Notes: generated from the letters alone by a model not told the origin. A DNA stretch of 64,000 nucleotides from Berberis thunbergii (GCA_003290165.1 QNQO01000799.1:62001-126000); one strand, 5' to 3'; positions 48,244 to 59,860 are shown, counted from the stretch's first letter. A program made the numbers and translations.

Positions 48244-48419
48244 TTAAAATGAGAACAATTGAGAGATGAAACATTAGCAACCCCATTGGGTAAAATTAAG
48301 TTATCACCCTGTGGTAGGAGAGTAACTGTAAACTTGATCCCAGGATTTGCACGGGGTCGGCTATTCAGATACTCCTCAAAATAGGTCTTGTTTTCTCTTG
48401 CTAATGTCAAATCCGTAAC
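48244..48419 (-). pseudogene. Captured cullin-1-like exon (right arm, inverted copy)
   Basis: Inverse copy of 46438-46620 with the same TTTTCAG boundary and nearly the same frame (LLLP becomes LILP). A transcript across both arms would fold into a long hairpin. Confidence 0.75.
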
Positions 48420-48785
48420 CTGAAAATAACAAAAATCAGCATATTGGAAGCAAGTGCTCACTTAAGAATCAAATGACCAACTGCGCTGACCATCTCAAAT
48501 CCAATTTGACCATGGCTTCTCTTCTCCTTTTCGGTCTTCTCTTCTCTTCTCTGTCGAGTTTGGGGAGAAGGAGAGCTTCATCTTCTCTTCTGATTTCTTC
48601 TCTGTGGAGATGGGTTTGGGGAGATGTCTTCCTTCTCTCTCTGTTTTCTCTATTTTTTGTCCCCCCTCTTAAATTTCAGCAACGAAATTCAAAAATATTT
48701 CCTTTTTTTTTTTTTTTTGAAACAGAGGTCGGGCACGTACGACCCACCCTCCCTCGCCAATTTCCTCGACAGGTAGAATTAATCC

Positions 48786-51292
48786 ACAAAGAGATAGGTC
48801 ATGACACCCAAGACTGCAAGAGCCTCAGGAACGAAATAAAATATCAAGTCCAAAAAGAAAGATTTAAAAAGTTCATCGGCTTTGGAGACAGGCAACCCCA
48901 AGGGAAAAAAGGAAGTAAGCATGTTGCCGGTGGACACGCTCCGCAAGATGCAATTGACGGAAGATGAGCTTACACCTGCCAACCAAGCCATGTTTGGCTT
49001 CAATGGAGAAAACTGCTACCTCGTTGGAACAAATAAGTTTTCGGTAGTTGTGGAGGAGGCAAACTTGCCAAGGATCCTAATGACCGAGTTCTCGATCATG
49101 GATGCTTTTTCCGAGCACAATGTGATCCTGAGTTGACATTGGCTGCACCACATAGAGGCGATAGTCTCCATGCAGCACCAATGTCCAATGAAGTATGAAC
49201 AATAAGAGGAGACCAGATTGTTGTTCTAGAATGTCATTACACTGCAGCCAGGAAACGACTTGTAGCAGTTTGAAACAAAGGGATCCAGACAAAGAGGCTT
49301 TGAGCACGAATGTAGAGAACACATCTCTTTTTCGGGGGCTGAACCTCCCTCCAGCCCATGAGGGAGGCCAAATACCAGTCAACCGAAAGAAGCCGTCACC
49401 ATATACTTGGACAATGTGGATAACACCAAGGACGTTCATATAGGCTCCACCTTAACATGACGCTGGCAGACCAACTAGCCACACTTTTAAAGGATAATCA
49501 AGATGTATTGGCCTAGACATGAGGGACATGGTGGGAATTGACCCCTTTATAATCATGCACGAACTAGTTGTCAATCTAGACTTAAAGCTCGTCAGGCAAA
49601 AAAAAGAGGCCAATGGCGTCCGAGTGTAACCAGGCCATTAACGAGGAAGTGCAAAGGCTACTGAAAGCCGACATGATAAGGGAGTCACGCTACCCAGATT
49701 GGCTCACAAACACGGTCTTAATAAAGAAAAAAGAAGTGGAACGTATGTGTCGACTACACCAACCTCAATAAGGTTTGTCCAAATGACCATTTGTCACTGC
49801 CCCGAATATACCAAATATTCGATGCAACTTCTGGGCAAAACCTCCTCAGTTTCATTGGCGCGTACTCTGGCTACAATCAGATCAACATGCACCCACCGAT
49901 TAGGAGATAACATCATTCATAACGAATAGAGGCACATACTACTATCGGGTGATTCCATTCAGACTGAAACATGGGGCCACATACCAATAACTGGTAAACC
50001 GAATGTTCATAGAAAAAATATGGAGGACGATGGAGGTTTACATCGACGACATGTTGCTAAAAAAGTCTCCATAGTCTCGATCATTCTGCGGACCTCCAAG
50101 AGGCATTCTCCTAACTTCTTAAGTACCGAATGAAGCTAAACTCACAAAAATATACTTTCAGAGTACAATTAAGAAAGTTCATGTGCTACATGGTCAATCG
50201 AATAGGGATAAATGATGATTTGAAGCGGATTCATGCTCTTCTCGACATAAGGTCACCTACGAACATCAGAGGAGTTCAGAGCCTAACTAGAAGAGTAGTA
50301 GCCGTGAACAAGTTCAACTCTAAATCCTCGGACAGATGCATCATTTTCTTCAAATTCCTCAAAAGGAACAAGGAATTCCGATGGGACGAACAACGCAAAC
50401 ATGCCATCCTTCTGAGATCTGAAGGCGTACATGGGAAGCACCGAGTTGCTCTCAAAACCCATTCCAGGTGAGACACTTTACCTATACCTCTTAGTCTCGG
50501 ATCACGCCGTTAGTTTAGCCTTGGTCCGAGTGGAAAAAATGAGACAAAAGCTTATCTACTACATCAGTAAATAGTTTGATGAGGTAGTGACTAACTACCC
50601 AACCTGGAGACAATTGGCATTGGCACTGGTAACCACTTCCAGGAAACTGAGACCCTACTTTCAAGCTCACTCAATTATAGTCCTTACTGAGTACCCACTC
50701 CAGTCAATAACAAGCTAGAGCTTTCAGGAAGAATGGTTAGATGGTTAGTAAAACTGGGACAATTTGACATCCATTATGCTAAAAAAATAGCCATCAAGGT
50801 GCAAACATTGGCATACTTCATCGCCGAGTTCACTGGAAAAGGAGAAAAAAAGTCGAGCAACCAAGAGGGAAATGATGACCCCAAGCAACCCTCACAAGGA
50901 TGCAATGTGACGGGTCATCTGATGATAAGGGTAATGAAGATGTGATCATTATTCATATCCCATAAAGGATCACCCTTAAGAAAGCCATCAAATTAGGCTT
51001 ATGCCCTTCAAAAACATGAGGCAAAGTACAAGGCTAAAATTGGCCAGAGGAATTGGAGTATAAGAGATCATAGTGTTCAGTGACTCTCAACTGGTGCTCA
51101 ATCAGGTGAACGGTGAATTCAACGTGAAAGACTCTCGGATGGTGGCCTACTGCGAGAAAGCAATTAACGCCAAGAAAGGGCTCAAGAGAATTCTACTCCG
51201 CCATTGTTTCAGGACGGACAAAAAAAATCCGACTCTCTAGTCAAGACGACCTCATCTGCAATAGACAACTTCGACAAACTCATGGATATTAG
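48786..51292 (+). pseudogene. Tat-type protease, reverse transcriptase and RNase H remnants
   Basis: Order: end of Gag (EIGHDTQDCKSLRNEI, 48793-48840); protease C-terminal part (STLRKM-like DTLRKMQLTEDEL, FSIMDAFSEHNVIL, to 49134); RT (VCVDYTNLNKVCPNDHLSLP near 49745-49800, then FIGAYSGYNQI to 49890); RNase H (RWLVKLGQFDIHYAKK at 50736-50783); and a second RNase H-like block (DSQLVLNQVNGEFNVKDSRM near 51075-51140). Multiple stops and shifts, with weak conservation between blocks. Non-functional. Confidence 0.85.
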
Positions 51293-52560
51293 TAAGGTTG
51301 GTAGCGGGGTGAATTTGGGTTTCCTTTAACAAATTTCGGGGCATATTCGGGTATCCAAATGGTATCCATCATGAATTCGGAGCGGATACGGATTTAACAA
51401 TATGCGCCTCGCGAATATCCATTTATATAGATATTTTACAAAATAACCTTATGCCCTTAAGAGAACCCTAACCCTAAACAACTCTCCACACACATACAGA
51501 CTCCACTCTTCGCCTCTCTGATCTCTTCACATTTCTAACCTTCTACTTGCTGATGGAGAACCTCAAGCACAACTCTCTCCTCCTCAAAAACCTTGTTGGC
51601 CTCCAAGGCCTTGCCTCCCATCTTCTCCGCGGCAGCACGAACTCGGCCTATGTACTGCGCCATGAACTCATTGTAAGCTGTGATCGACGGATCTAGCTTC
51701 ACGTCCTTTTACTGTTGCAAGATATCTTGATGTCGATTGAAGTCTAAATGATGATGATGCGGATGAGGGTGAAAGCGATTCGAGACGAGCCACTGCTGAC
51801 TCCAGTCTCTGTATCAAATTCTCCTCCATTTCTACTAGGGTTTCGAAGACCGGATCAGAGCGAACGAACTCGTCCGAGTGTGTTGTGTTGTGTGTGAAAT
51901 GTGAAGTGATTATGTTCACTATTTATATTTGATTCTCTTTTCGCTTTTGAGGAGGAGAAAAAATGGTCTGTGTGCGTGGTTGAGGCACCGAAAGGCGAAG
52001 ATATTACTTTTTGTTGTTATAGTTTTACTTCAGATCTAGTTTGTCTCTTGCATTGCTCTGTTTCGGTTTACCGAATTGTTGTACTAGTGTTGCTTATGTT
52101 TAGATTCAAGTTTCAAATTTGACAGATCTGAATCTAAGCTAATTATAATTAAGATTTGTTTATTCAATTATGGATTCAGATCTAAAAAAGACACTATGTT
52201 TTTTGTTTCAATTATGGATTTGGAGCATGTGATAAGCAAATTAAATTAATAATTGAACTGTAACTTTTGAATCAAGTGATTTTATAGTGATGAGCTTGGC
52301 AGGTGGATTTAAAAAACTATTTCTTTTCTTCTTTCTCTTATGCTCATTCTCTTCTTATGGCTTAGAGAAACCTTTTTTTTATTTGGAAAATAAATGGCTA
52401 ATAGGGGTTGGACGGATATCCACCAATTCGTCCGAGTTGGGGATGGATTTTTGAAAAATATATAAACGGATATTCAGGACAGATTCGGGGATCTGTGAAC
52501 CCCGACGGGGCGGAGACGAATTTTCCCAATCCACTCTAATTCGCCTCGTTGCCATCCCTA
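51293..52560. mobile_element. hAT-like element carrying a CAP gene fragment
   Basis: 1,268 bp. Left end TAAGGTTGGTAGCGGGG and right end, inverted, TAGGGATGGCAACGAGG are diverged terminal repeats of the hAT type. Subterminal GGATATCC/ATTCGG words occur at both ends. It interrupts the Tat element between RNase H and integrase. The 8-bp flanks (GATATTAG, AGTACCAG) do not match, so the target duplication is lost or a boundary is shifted. Interior holds a host gene piece on the - strand. Confidence 0.75.
51540..51829 (-). pseudogene. Captured fragment of a cyclase-associated protein (CAP) gene
   Basis: The - strand starts with MEENLIQRLESAVARLESLS, which matches the N-terminus of plant CAP, an actin-monomer recycling protein. 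After a frameshift and a TAA it continues LDPSITAYNEFM, IGRVRAAAEKMGGKALEANK, matching the next CAP segment in the right order and spacing. Only ~90 residues of a ~480-residue protein remain, so it is a transposon-borne pseudogene piece. Confidence 0.75.
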
Positions 52561-52569
52561 AGTACCAGA

Positions 52570-53640
52570 AGATGTCAACCCTTGAGGAGGAATGACTCTA
52601 CAAGGCCTTCTCCATAAGCGAGGAAATCAACTGGATGAACCCTCTAATTAGCTACATAAAATATGGAGCTCTCTCGGCTAAAAAATTGGAGGCCCATAAG
52701 CTGAAAATAGGGTGTACGGTACACGCTCCTGAACAAATGGCTGTACAGAAGGTCAATGACTGGCCCACTGCTTAGATTCCTGTCCCCCCATGAGGCGGAC
52801 TATGTCCTCAGAAAAATCCATGAAGGAATTTGCGGGGACCACCCCGGAGGAAGAACATTGGCCCATAAGTCCCTCACACTGGGGGTACTAATGTCCCAAG
52901 ATGTAACAAGATGCCAAAGACCTGGACGTAAATGTGACAGGTGTCAGAGGTACCCCCACACGCATATGCCTGTACATAACTTGGTTCCAATGATTAGCAT
53001 GTGGCCATTTGTAGGCCCATTCCCCATTTTTGAGAAAAATAAATTTCTTCTCGTGGTCGTTGACTACTTTACTAAATGGGTTGAAGTAGAACCACTCTCC
53101 AAGATTGGAAAGTACCAGATTATGAACTTCATCTAGAAATCCATCATCTGCAAGTTCAAAATTCTGAGAACATTGGTCAGCGACTTCAAGGGCAAAAAAG
53201 CTTTGCGCCAATCTGAGCATCAGTCATCACTATTCAACGCCAGGGCACCCCCAAGCCAATGAACAAGCAAAAGTCACATACCGAACAATTATGGAAGCAA
53301 TCAAGAGGAATCTCGAAGCAGCCGGATGGCTCTGAGCTTTTGGGCATCCTTTGGGCGTACCATACCATAAAAAGGAACTCGACTGGAGAAACACCATTCA
53401 CATTGGGCTATGGATCCGAGGCAATGGTCTCAATAGAACTAGTAATGGCTACGTTCAGATCTGAGGAGTTCAGGTTGGAAGACAGTGATGAAGCTCTGAG
53501 AGTTGGACTAAATCTGCTCGAAGGGCAAAGAGATGGAGCTTCAATCCGAATGGCAGCCTATCAACAGAAGATGACCCAATATTACAATAAGAAGGTTAAA
53601 CCTCGAGAATTCAAAGTCGGCGATTAGGTACTTAGAAAAC
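52570..53640 (+). pseudogene. Tat-type integrase remnant
   Basis: Blocks include FLSPHEADYVLRKIHEGICG and HPGGRTLAHKSL (zinc-finger region, 52780-52880), CDRCQRYPH (52940), VVVDYFTKWVEVEPLSKI (catalytic core, 53057-53110), and a later LGYGSEAMV plus KMTQYYNKKVKPREFKVGD (53405-53627). Stops and shifts throughout. The C-terminal end continues after the next insertion. Confidence 0.9.
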
Positions 53641-53665
53641 CAAGCCGAACACAAAAGACACTGGT

Positions 53666-56600
53666 GTAATACCCGCTTAATTAAATAAATATAAAAATTT
53701 CATTTGTAAACCCTAATGTTGATGGGTTGTTACTCAATTGTACTTGGGCTTGGTTTTGGGCTTTTATTTAACTAATGATTAGATTTTTATTTTGTGAAAG
53801 AGAATGGTGCATTCGAAAGTTTGGTGGGGGCAAATAGCCACTCACCTTATAAAGAGAATAACCCTATTTCTTTTTTCTTTCATTTCTCCTTCCATCTCCT
53901 TTTCCCCTTTTTTTCACAAATTCTTCTCCTTGCGGCGAGCTCGATCCCACCGCCCCAAACATGCTCCTTCTTCTTCCTCTTTCGTCCCTCTCTTTGTTGT
54001 ATGTTGGTGAGGGTTGGTTGGAGATCGAGATGGTGGGGAGATTTCGACAGAGAGGGTTGACAATGGTGGTTTTGTGGAGAGAAGTGTTGTGATGGTCTGT
54101 GAGCGGGTAGGTTGTTTGACTGTGTTGTGTATTGAGGTGAAGAGATTTAGGGCTACAAAGTGAGGGATTTCGAGCTGGTTAGTTGTGCTATGAGAGATCA
54201 GTGAAGGCGATGGAAGGACGTCGAGGATGAAGAAGATATGATGGTGAGAAGGATGATGAGTTGGCGATCTGTGCGTGATTTTTGGTGGTGATGGCTTGAT
54301 GAACATTATCAGCTGTTGAAGAATGAGGCTCGTGAGTTGGCTGTTAGGTTGCAATTTCTTGATGACATCACTTCTAAAGGTATTCAAGGCTCTGAAAGTG
54401 CTGAACCAAATACCTCCTGTTCTGCGAAAAGTATTACCACAATGGAGTAGAGATTGATCTGCATGATACTTCAGCTGTTCAAAATTTGAGAGAAGAAATT
54501 TACAAAAACACATTTCAGTCCTATTATCAAGCATGACAACCCTTTCTTCTTGGAATTTGGTTGCGACAACCGTGATATGCTGAAAGGGGAGGACAACTCA
54601 GCTTGTGGGTTTTCTGATTTTGACAATTTGGAACTTGGAACACCACTTGATCTTGCAGATTTGCAGTTTGGTTCCCAAGAAAGTTTCATGGGTTGGTTAG
54701 ATCGGCTGTAGACTGCTGAATGGAGGAGCTTTGAATGGTTTTTAGGAGACCATAATTTTGTTTTATCCACGAGTTGCTAGACTCTTCTTGGTGCTTGAAC
54801 CGTGAGAATATGGGGATGATTGAGCTTTAAAAATGCTAGGGAATCATACAAGGGATTTAGGCTCTTTTCCGAACTACTACTTTCACAGGTGGTAGGATGA
54901 TGGGACGATTGCGTTGGTTGCGCAATTCTTTTGCGATTTGCAATTTTGGTGAGTTCTCTTTTACGTTTTATGTGATGGTTTTGATAGTTATGTGTTGTGT
55001 GTTTAATCTACTTTGATTAAACTTCCATTTTTTTTTTTTTTTCTCTGATTTTGCCCTTAATTTGGTAGATTAAATTGATGGGGTTTGATTACCTTGATTA
55101 ATTGATTTGAATGAATGAATGAATACCCATTGTAGTTCACATTGATTTTAGGCAATTGTCAAGGCATTCGGGGTTTTCCAGGTCATCATCATCATTAGAA
55201 AATCATGTGATTGGGTAGGGTTTGTGTAAGACTAAGGAACTCCTGAGTGTTATCATGAAGAAAATTTGGACAAATTGTATCTCATAGGTTAGATCAGATG
55301 TTACCACATTTAGGTAGTAGGTGTATGTGCATTTTGGATTTGTCAAATCCCATCGGGTTGAAATTGAAATTCATCATATGTGTCCATATGGTTTATTAAA
55401 GTTGGTTGTCAAAGTGTTGTGCCACTATCAGAAATATTTTCTCGTTAATTGTAAAAGGCTATAGATACATTGCTCATTTGTTTGATGAAATTCCTTAATG
55501 AAATAGAAGATGGATTTGGGGAAGTTTTACAAGAATGAAATGAGTCAATTTTGCTTAGTTCCTAATGTATCTCATTGTCATATGCTCTTTTGATCATGAC
55601 CTAGAAGATATTATCTTTGGAGTATTTCTTTGGACCTATTTACATAGTTGGCGAGATTGATCCCAATTGCATAACATAAAATAGAAGAAAATTTTCTAGT
55701 AATAGATATTGATTGGAATTTAACTGAGCACTTGTTTTAGTTTGAGTATTTGTATTGTTATGCGAATTGGTGTGCATAATTTTTTTATATGATGCAAAGA
55801 GATGAGATGTGTGAATTGACAATGTGTCAAATATTACTTGTTCCCAAAAGAATGGTGGATACTGTGGTTGATTTATTTATGGTTGACAAAGTGTCACCAT
55901 AAAAGAATTTTGAGTTTTAGTTGATATTTTTTTAGTTTCTTTTCCACAACTCCGAAAAAAAAAAAAAATTTGTATACAGACTTGCTCGTATACGTGTGAT
56001 ATTATTATGGGTATGCAGACTTGCTTGCATATCGGTGCACCGTTCCATGTGAGTTCGGTTGTACGTGTAGATTTAGGAAATGCTTGTCATTGATCGAACT
56101 TCGGGTGAGATGACATGTTCCTCGAGGTGGCACCCCACTTGGAACATGTACGCTTCGAGTGGTTTCGAAGGCAAGGGATGCACACTTGGGTGAGGTGTGT
56201 TCGGCACAAGGAGGATAGTGCAATCATGGAAAAGAAGCGAGATTTCTTTTTGTGTATGTGAATAATTACCTTAAAGGAAGAAACTAAATGCTCATTCAAC
56301 CATTGAATGAGAACTATATGTCTTCTTAAAGGTAGAAAAATGTGTTTTGTTAATATTTCAATAATAGTCTAATATAATTATGAATTGTATTGTTGTTGCA
56401 TTTATGAGGATTGATAACTCATAAATTTTATTTATTAGTAATAAATAATGCATATTTATTTACTAGGATGATGACACTTTTGCCTCATGGAGGAACTACC
56501 TGATGTGTGGTTGTTATTGTTTATTGTTTATTTTTTATGTTGTCATGTGTGGATTTATTGATTTTGGGATGAAGATTTCTCACACCAGCTTTATTGCTAA

Positions 56601-56876
56601 CCCAAGTGAGCTTTTGCTTCTTGGGTACATTCCTTTTGGAATGTAGCCGATTAGCCTTTCAGGTTTAGAGATTTGGAGCTGCGTTACTGGAGTTTCCGCT
56701 AGTGAGCTAGCCATGCCAGTCTTTTTCGGGTTAGATTTCTATTTGTTTCAGATGTTTAGTTGTTGCTGCTATTTGTTTCTGTTGTTATTGAATTCTCACG
56801 TCCCGAGTTTTGGGGAAACGGATAATCCTACGTGGATTTTGGGGTTTTTGTTTTCTTCAAAAATCGGGGCGTGACA
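53666..56876. mobile_element. Large solo LTR (about 3.2 kb)
   Basis: The block begins TGTAATACCCGC and ends GGGGCGTGACA, the termini of large plant gypsy LTRs (TGTAA...ACA), and is inserted exactly in the integrase C-terminus. No internal retroviral domains and no second LTR are seen, so a solo LTR from unequal recombination is the simplest reading. Flanks ACTGG and ACAAG do not form a perfect duplication. Exon-like open stretches at 54300-54720 (LKNEARELAVRLQFLDD, DFDNLELGTPLDLADLQF) are not identified. Confidence 0.7.
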
Positions 56877-57000
56877 ACAAGGGAAGGGAAACTAAGTCCG
56901 AACTATGAAAGTCCTTATAAGATGACAACAATCAATAGGCCCAAAACCTATTGGTTGGAAAACTAGAGTGGAAAGTATGAAAAGACTGTGGAATGTAGAA
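56877..57000 (+). pseudogene. Integrase C-terminal tail, displaced by the solo LTR
   Basis: Reads GKLSPNYESPYKMTTINRP and TYWLEN, the terminal motif of Tat integrases (GKLSP...GPY...TY.LE). It continues the frame that ends at 53665. Confidence 0.85.
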
Positions 57001-57039
57001 CACTTAAAGAAGTATCATCAATAAAGGTATAATCTTTAA

Positions 57040-58010
57040 ATTTCATTTCATATGACTCAATGCATAGAAACATGCCTAGTCCGATCAAAGGACCACAAAG
57101 GCACACAATGGGGGACGTCCAGTCTCGCGACGACTTGCCACGCTAAGACAATCTAGTCCAACCAATGGACCATAAAGGCACATAGCGGACTGAGTCCATT
57201 CTTACAACGACTCGCCACACTCGGTTAACTTGGTTCGATCAAGGGGACCACAATGGTGCACAATGACCGAGTCTAGTCCTATTCTGGATGTTGAAAACTT
57301 GCCACACATAAGTGACCTAGTTTGCCTAAGGAACCACAGTTCTACATAGCATACCGAGTCTAGTCTTACGATGGATCATTGCACTCGGATAACCTGGTCC
57401 AATCAAAGGGACCGGGATGGCACAGATCAACCAAGTCTAGTATGTTCAGGATGTCGACAACTCGCTGCACATAAGTGACCTAGTCCGCCTAAGTAACCAT
57501 GGTGCTACATAGCGGACCGAGTCCAGTCTCACGACGACCAACCACGCTTGGATAACCTGGTCCAATCAAGGGGACCATGATGGTGCACAACAGCTGAGTC
57601 TAATCATGTTCAGGACGTCGATAGCTCGCCGCACATAAGTGATCTGGTCTGCCTAAGGAACCGTGGTGCTACATAGGGGGTCGAGCCCAATCTCACAACG
57701 GCTCACCATGTTTGGATAACCTGGTCAAATCGAGGGGATCATGATGACGCATAGCGGCCGAGTCTAGTCCTATTAGGATGTCGGTGCTACATAGCGGACT
57801 GAGTTTAGTCTCACGATTGCTCACCGTGCTCGGATAACCTAGTTCGATCAAGGGGACTGTGATGATGCACAACGGTCGAGTCTAGTCTAGTCCTGTTCAG
57901 GATGTCAACAACTCGCCGCGCATAAGTGACCTAGTCCACCTAAGGAACCAAGTGTTGTATAACAGATCGAGTCCAACCCCACAACATCACTACCATCATG
58001 TCTTCCAGTC
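57040..58010. repeat. Tandem array of ~165-bp units in the Tat 3' region
   Basis: About five to six diverged units share CATAAGTGACCTAGTC, GATAACCTGGTCCAATCAA and TACATAGCGG motifs. Phase markers are near 57310, 57470, 57637 and 57920, one unit being shortened. Tandem arrays after pol are typical of Tat/Ogre elements. Confidence 0.85.
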
Positions 58011-58052
58011 TGTGCGGGCCAATATGACCCCCCGACGACCAAGATCCTGATC

Positions 58053-58260
58053 AATATTAAGTTGGGCTATCTTATGAAATCTAATCCATCCAGACTAAGA
58101 TGATTTCTCTTATACTTAAACTCTGTTCAGGGTCAAGATGTGCTATCTTATGGAATCTAATACATTCCAACCGAGATGATTTCCCTTATACTTAAGTCAT
58201 GTTAAGGGTTAAGGCGCGTTACTTTATGAACTCAAGTTTGTTTAGGTCGAGACGACTACT
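58053..58260. repeat. ~82-bp tandem repeat
   Basis: About 2.5 copies of a unit containing GGCTATCTTATGAAATCTAA and GATGATTTC.CTTATACTTAA. Confidence 0.75.
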
Positions 58261-59030
58261 CCAACACTAGATCATGTCCAGGACTAAGTCATACTACCTC
58301 AACAATCTCAGTTCCTACTCGGGAAGCGGTCAACTTATGACAATAAGCCTGGTTCGCTCAAACGACAATACTTCTCAACAACTTAACTCCTACTTTGGAT
58401 TAAGTTGCATCGTTGTGAGATCTGAACTGGCTGGGACAAGACAACACACAGATAAGTTAGCCTAATTCCTATTTAAGGCTGAGTTATCTTATACTACAAA
58501 GCCTCGTCAATCCTGGCAAATGTCAAACATAAACATGAAGTACACACGAAAAAGTAAATTTTAGTGATTAAACAAAGAGTTGTTACAAAGATCAACATAA
58601 TGACCACTCAGAGGATTACACACTACAAGCACCTGAGCTTGGAGGAAAGGAAGGTGCCAACGAATATATACCAGAACACACACTGTGGATCGGCTCCGCC
58701 TGTCTGTCTTGAAGAGGAAATGTCAGAGGTGCAGTCAAAGGACCGACAAGATCAACCACTTGGTGGTAGAGAGAGCTACCAGTATTATCTCCCAAATGAG
58801 GTGGAGAAGCAGCATGCACACCGCATGCTGGATGACTTACTCAGAACCAAGGAGGTGCCTTTGACTTCTTTTCCAGAATATAAAATAAATATGAGAGCCA
58901 TCGAAGAACAACTGGAAGCTCACTCAAACCATTGAGCTCCCTTAAACTGCAAATCCTATTGGGACTCACCGCTTCAAAGGTCAAAATATTCAGAGACCTC
59001 ACCAACATATGCCCCTTCACAACCCTTGGA
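58261..59030. other. Tail of the Tat-like element or spacer, with an unidentified open frame
   Basis: The + strand frame at 58564-58935 (123 codons, contains VPLTSFPEYKINMRAIEEQL) has no family I recognise. It may be chance or element-derived. No copy of the 5' LTR was found here. Confidence 0.35.
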
Positions 59031-59707
59031 AAAGCAATCTGCATAAGATAGAATCACATGCTGATCATGTGGAGTAATCTACATAAGATAGAAATTAATT
59101 CTTAACACCGGTGTGGTGCCTGTCACGGGGACTCCGATGCCAAAGTTAGAACAATGTCTTCAAAAAAAAAGTTTATATCTCTATATTTGAAGAGAAAATT
59201 CTAAATAAAGAAAGAGTTACCCCCAGAAGGCTTTGCGTTTGACTATTTATAGAGGCTGAAAGAATTAATTGTTGGCTGATGAGTGAGACACGTGGCTGAT
59301 GAGTAAGATGCGTGGCAGATGAGTAAGATACATAGCAGATTAGTGAGATACGTGGCAGATGAGTGAGTCATCTGCTTGAAAGCAGTTGTAACTTCTCTTA
59401 GGTAGTTGTAACTTCTCTCAGGTAGTTGTAACCTCCCGTTGGCGGTTGTAACTTCCTGTTTTGTAACACCTCTCTTGCAAGCTTGTGTACTCAGCTGAGC
59501 ATGGTGGTCAGCGCTAAACACTACTCCTCTGCTGAGAAAAGAGTATTCTGCTGAGCTGTACTAGGCCCAGATTTGTGCTGTATTGGGCCCAAACTTGGGC
59601 TTTTTCTTTTTGTGACTTTCATGGGTAATTTTTGGGTTTTTTGGGAACAACCCAAATCTTTGAGCTTCCTTATCGTGTAGGGCCAAGGATTATTTTTGGC
59701 TCCCACA
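59031..59707 (-). repeat. 3' LTR (truncated at its outer end)
   Basis: Matches 63430 onward. On the - strand it starts TGTGGGAGCC. It contains several GACACGTGGC-type units (59288-59365) and GTTGTAACTTC repeats (59386-59460). ACGTG is a G-box-like core, which might act in LTR promoter control. Confidence 0.85.
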
Positions 59708-59724
59708 AATGCCCCTCATCTCCT
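59708..59724 (-). other. Polypurine tract of the gag-only element
   Basis: On the - strand GGAGATGAGGGGCATT directly precedes the 3' LTR start TGTGGG. Confidence 0.7.
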
Positions 59725-59860
59725 TTACTTTTGAGCTGGCCGTTTTTCTTTCCCTTCTTACTTAAAAGCAGGGGAGATGTATTTTCACTGAGGAGTCCCG
59801 CCAAAAATAGAAGTAGAATGACCCTGATCTTGCTGACTTATCTGTCTCTATTGATACAAG

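Larger units (their letters stand above)
46071..48785. mobile_element. Mutator-like element with long inverted arms carrying a cullin exon
   Basis: 2,715 bp inserted in the Tat gag. Ends are GAGTAATTCTACC and, inverted, GGATTAATTCTACC. The target duplication ACAAAGAG is perfect over 8 bp (46063-46070, 48786-48793), 9 bp with one mismatch. The arms pair over 46071-46622 with 48244-48785 and over 47030-47145 with 48140-48254. The left arm has ~410 bp missing from the right. Long inverted ends plus captured exons suggest a Pack-MULE, but the 8/9-bp duplication leaves hAT possible. No transposase seen. Confidence 0.8.
43938..58560 (+). mobile_element. Decayed Tat-lineage Ty3/gypsy element with nested insertions
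   Basis: The + strand order is LTR-like DNA ending near 44734, a PBS, gag, protease, reverse transcriptase, RNase H, a second RNase H-like block, integrase and a tandem-repeat tail. The extra RNase H and tandem repeats downstream of pol are hallmarks of Tat (Ogre/Retand-type) elements. All domains have stops and frameshifts. Three foreign elements interrupt it: 46071-48785, 51293-52560 and 53666-56876. No matching 3' LTR was found, so both outer limits are uncertain. Confidence 0.8.

Noticed and set aside
53914..54534. 206-codon - strand frame
   Set aside because: It lies within the solo LTR, is low-complexity in composition and has no recognisable domain.
57040..58010. CRISPR-like array
   Set aside because: Units are long, contiguous and diverged, without constant spacers, in a plant retroelement.
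58564..58935. 123-codon + strand frame as a host gene
   Set aside because: No recognisable family, no promoter and a position at the tail of a decayed element. Left as unidentified.
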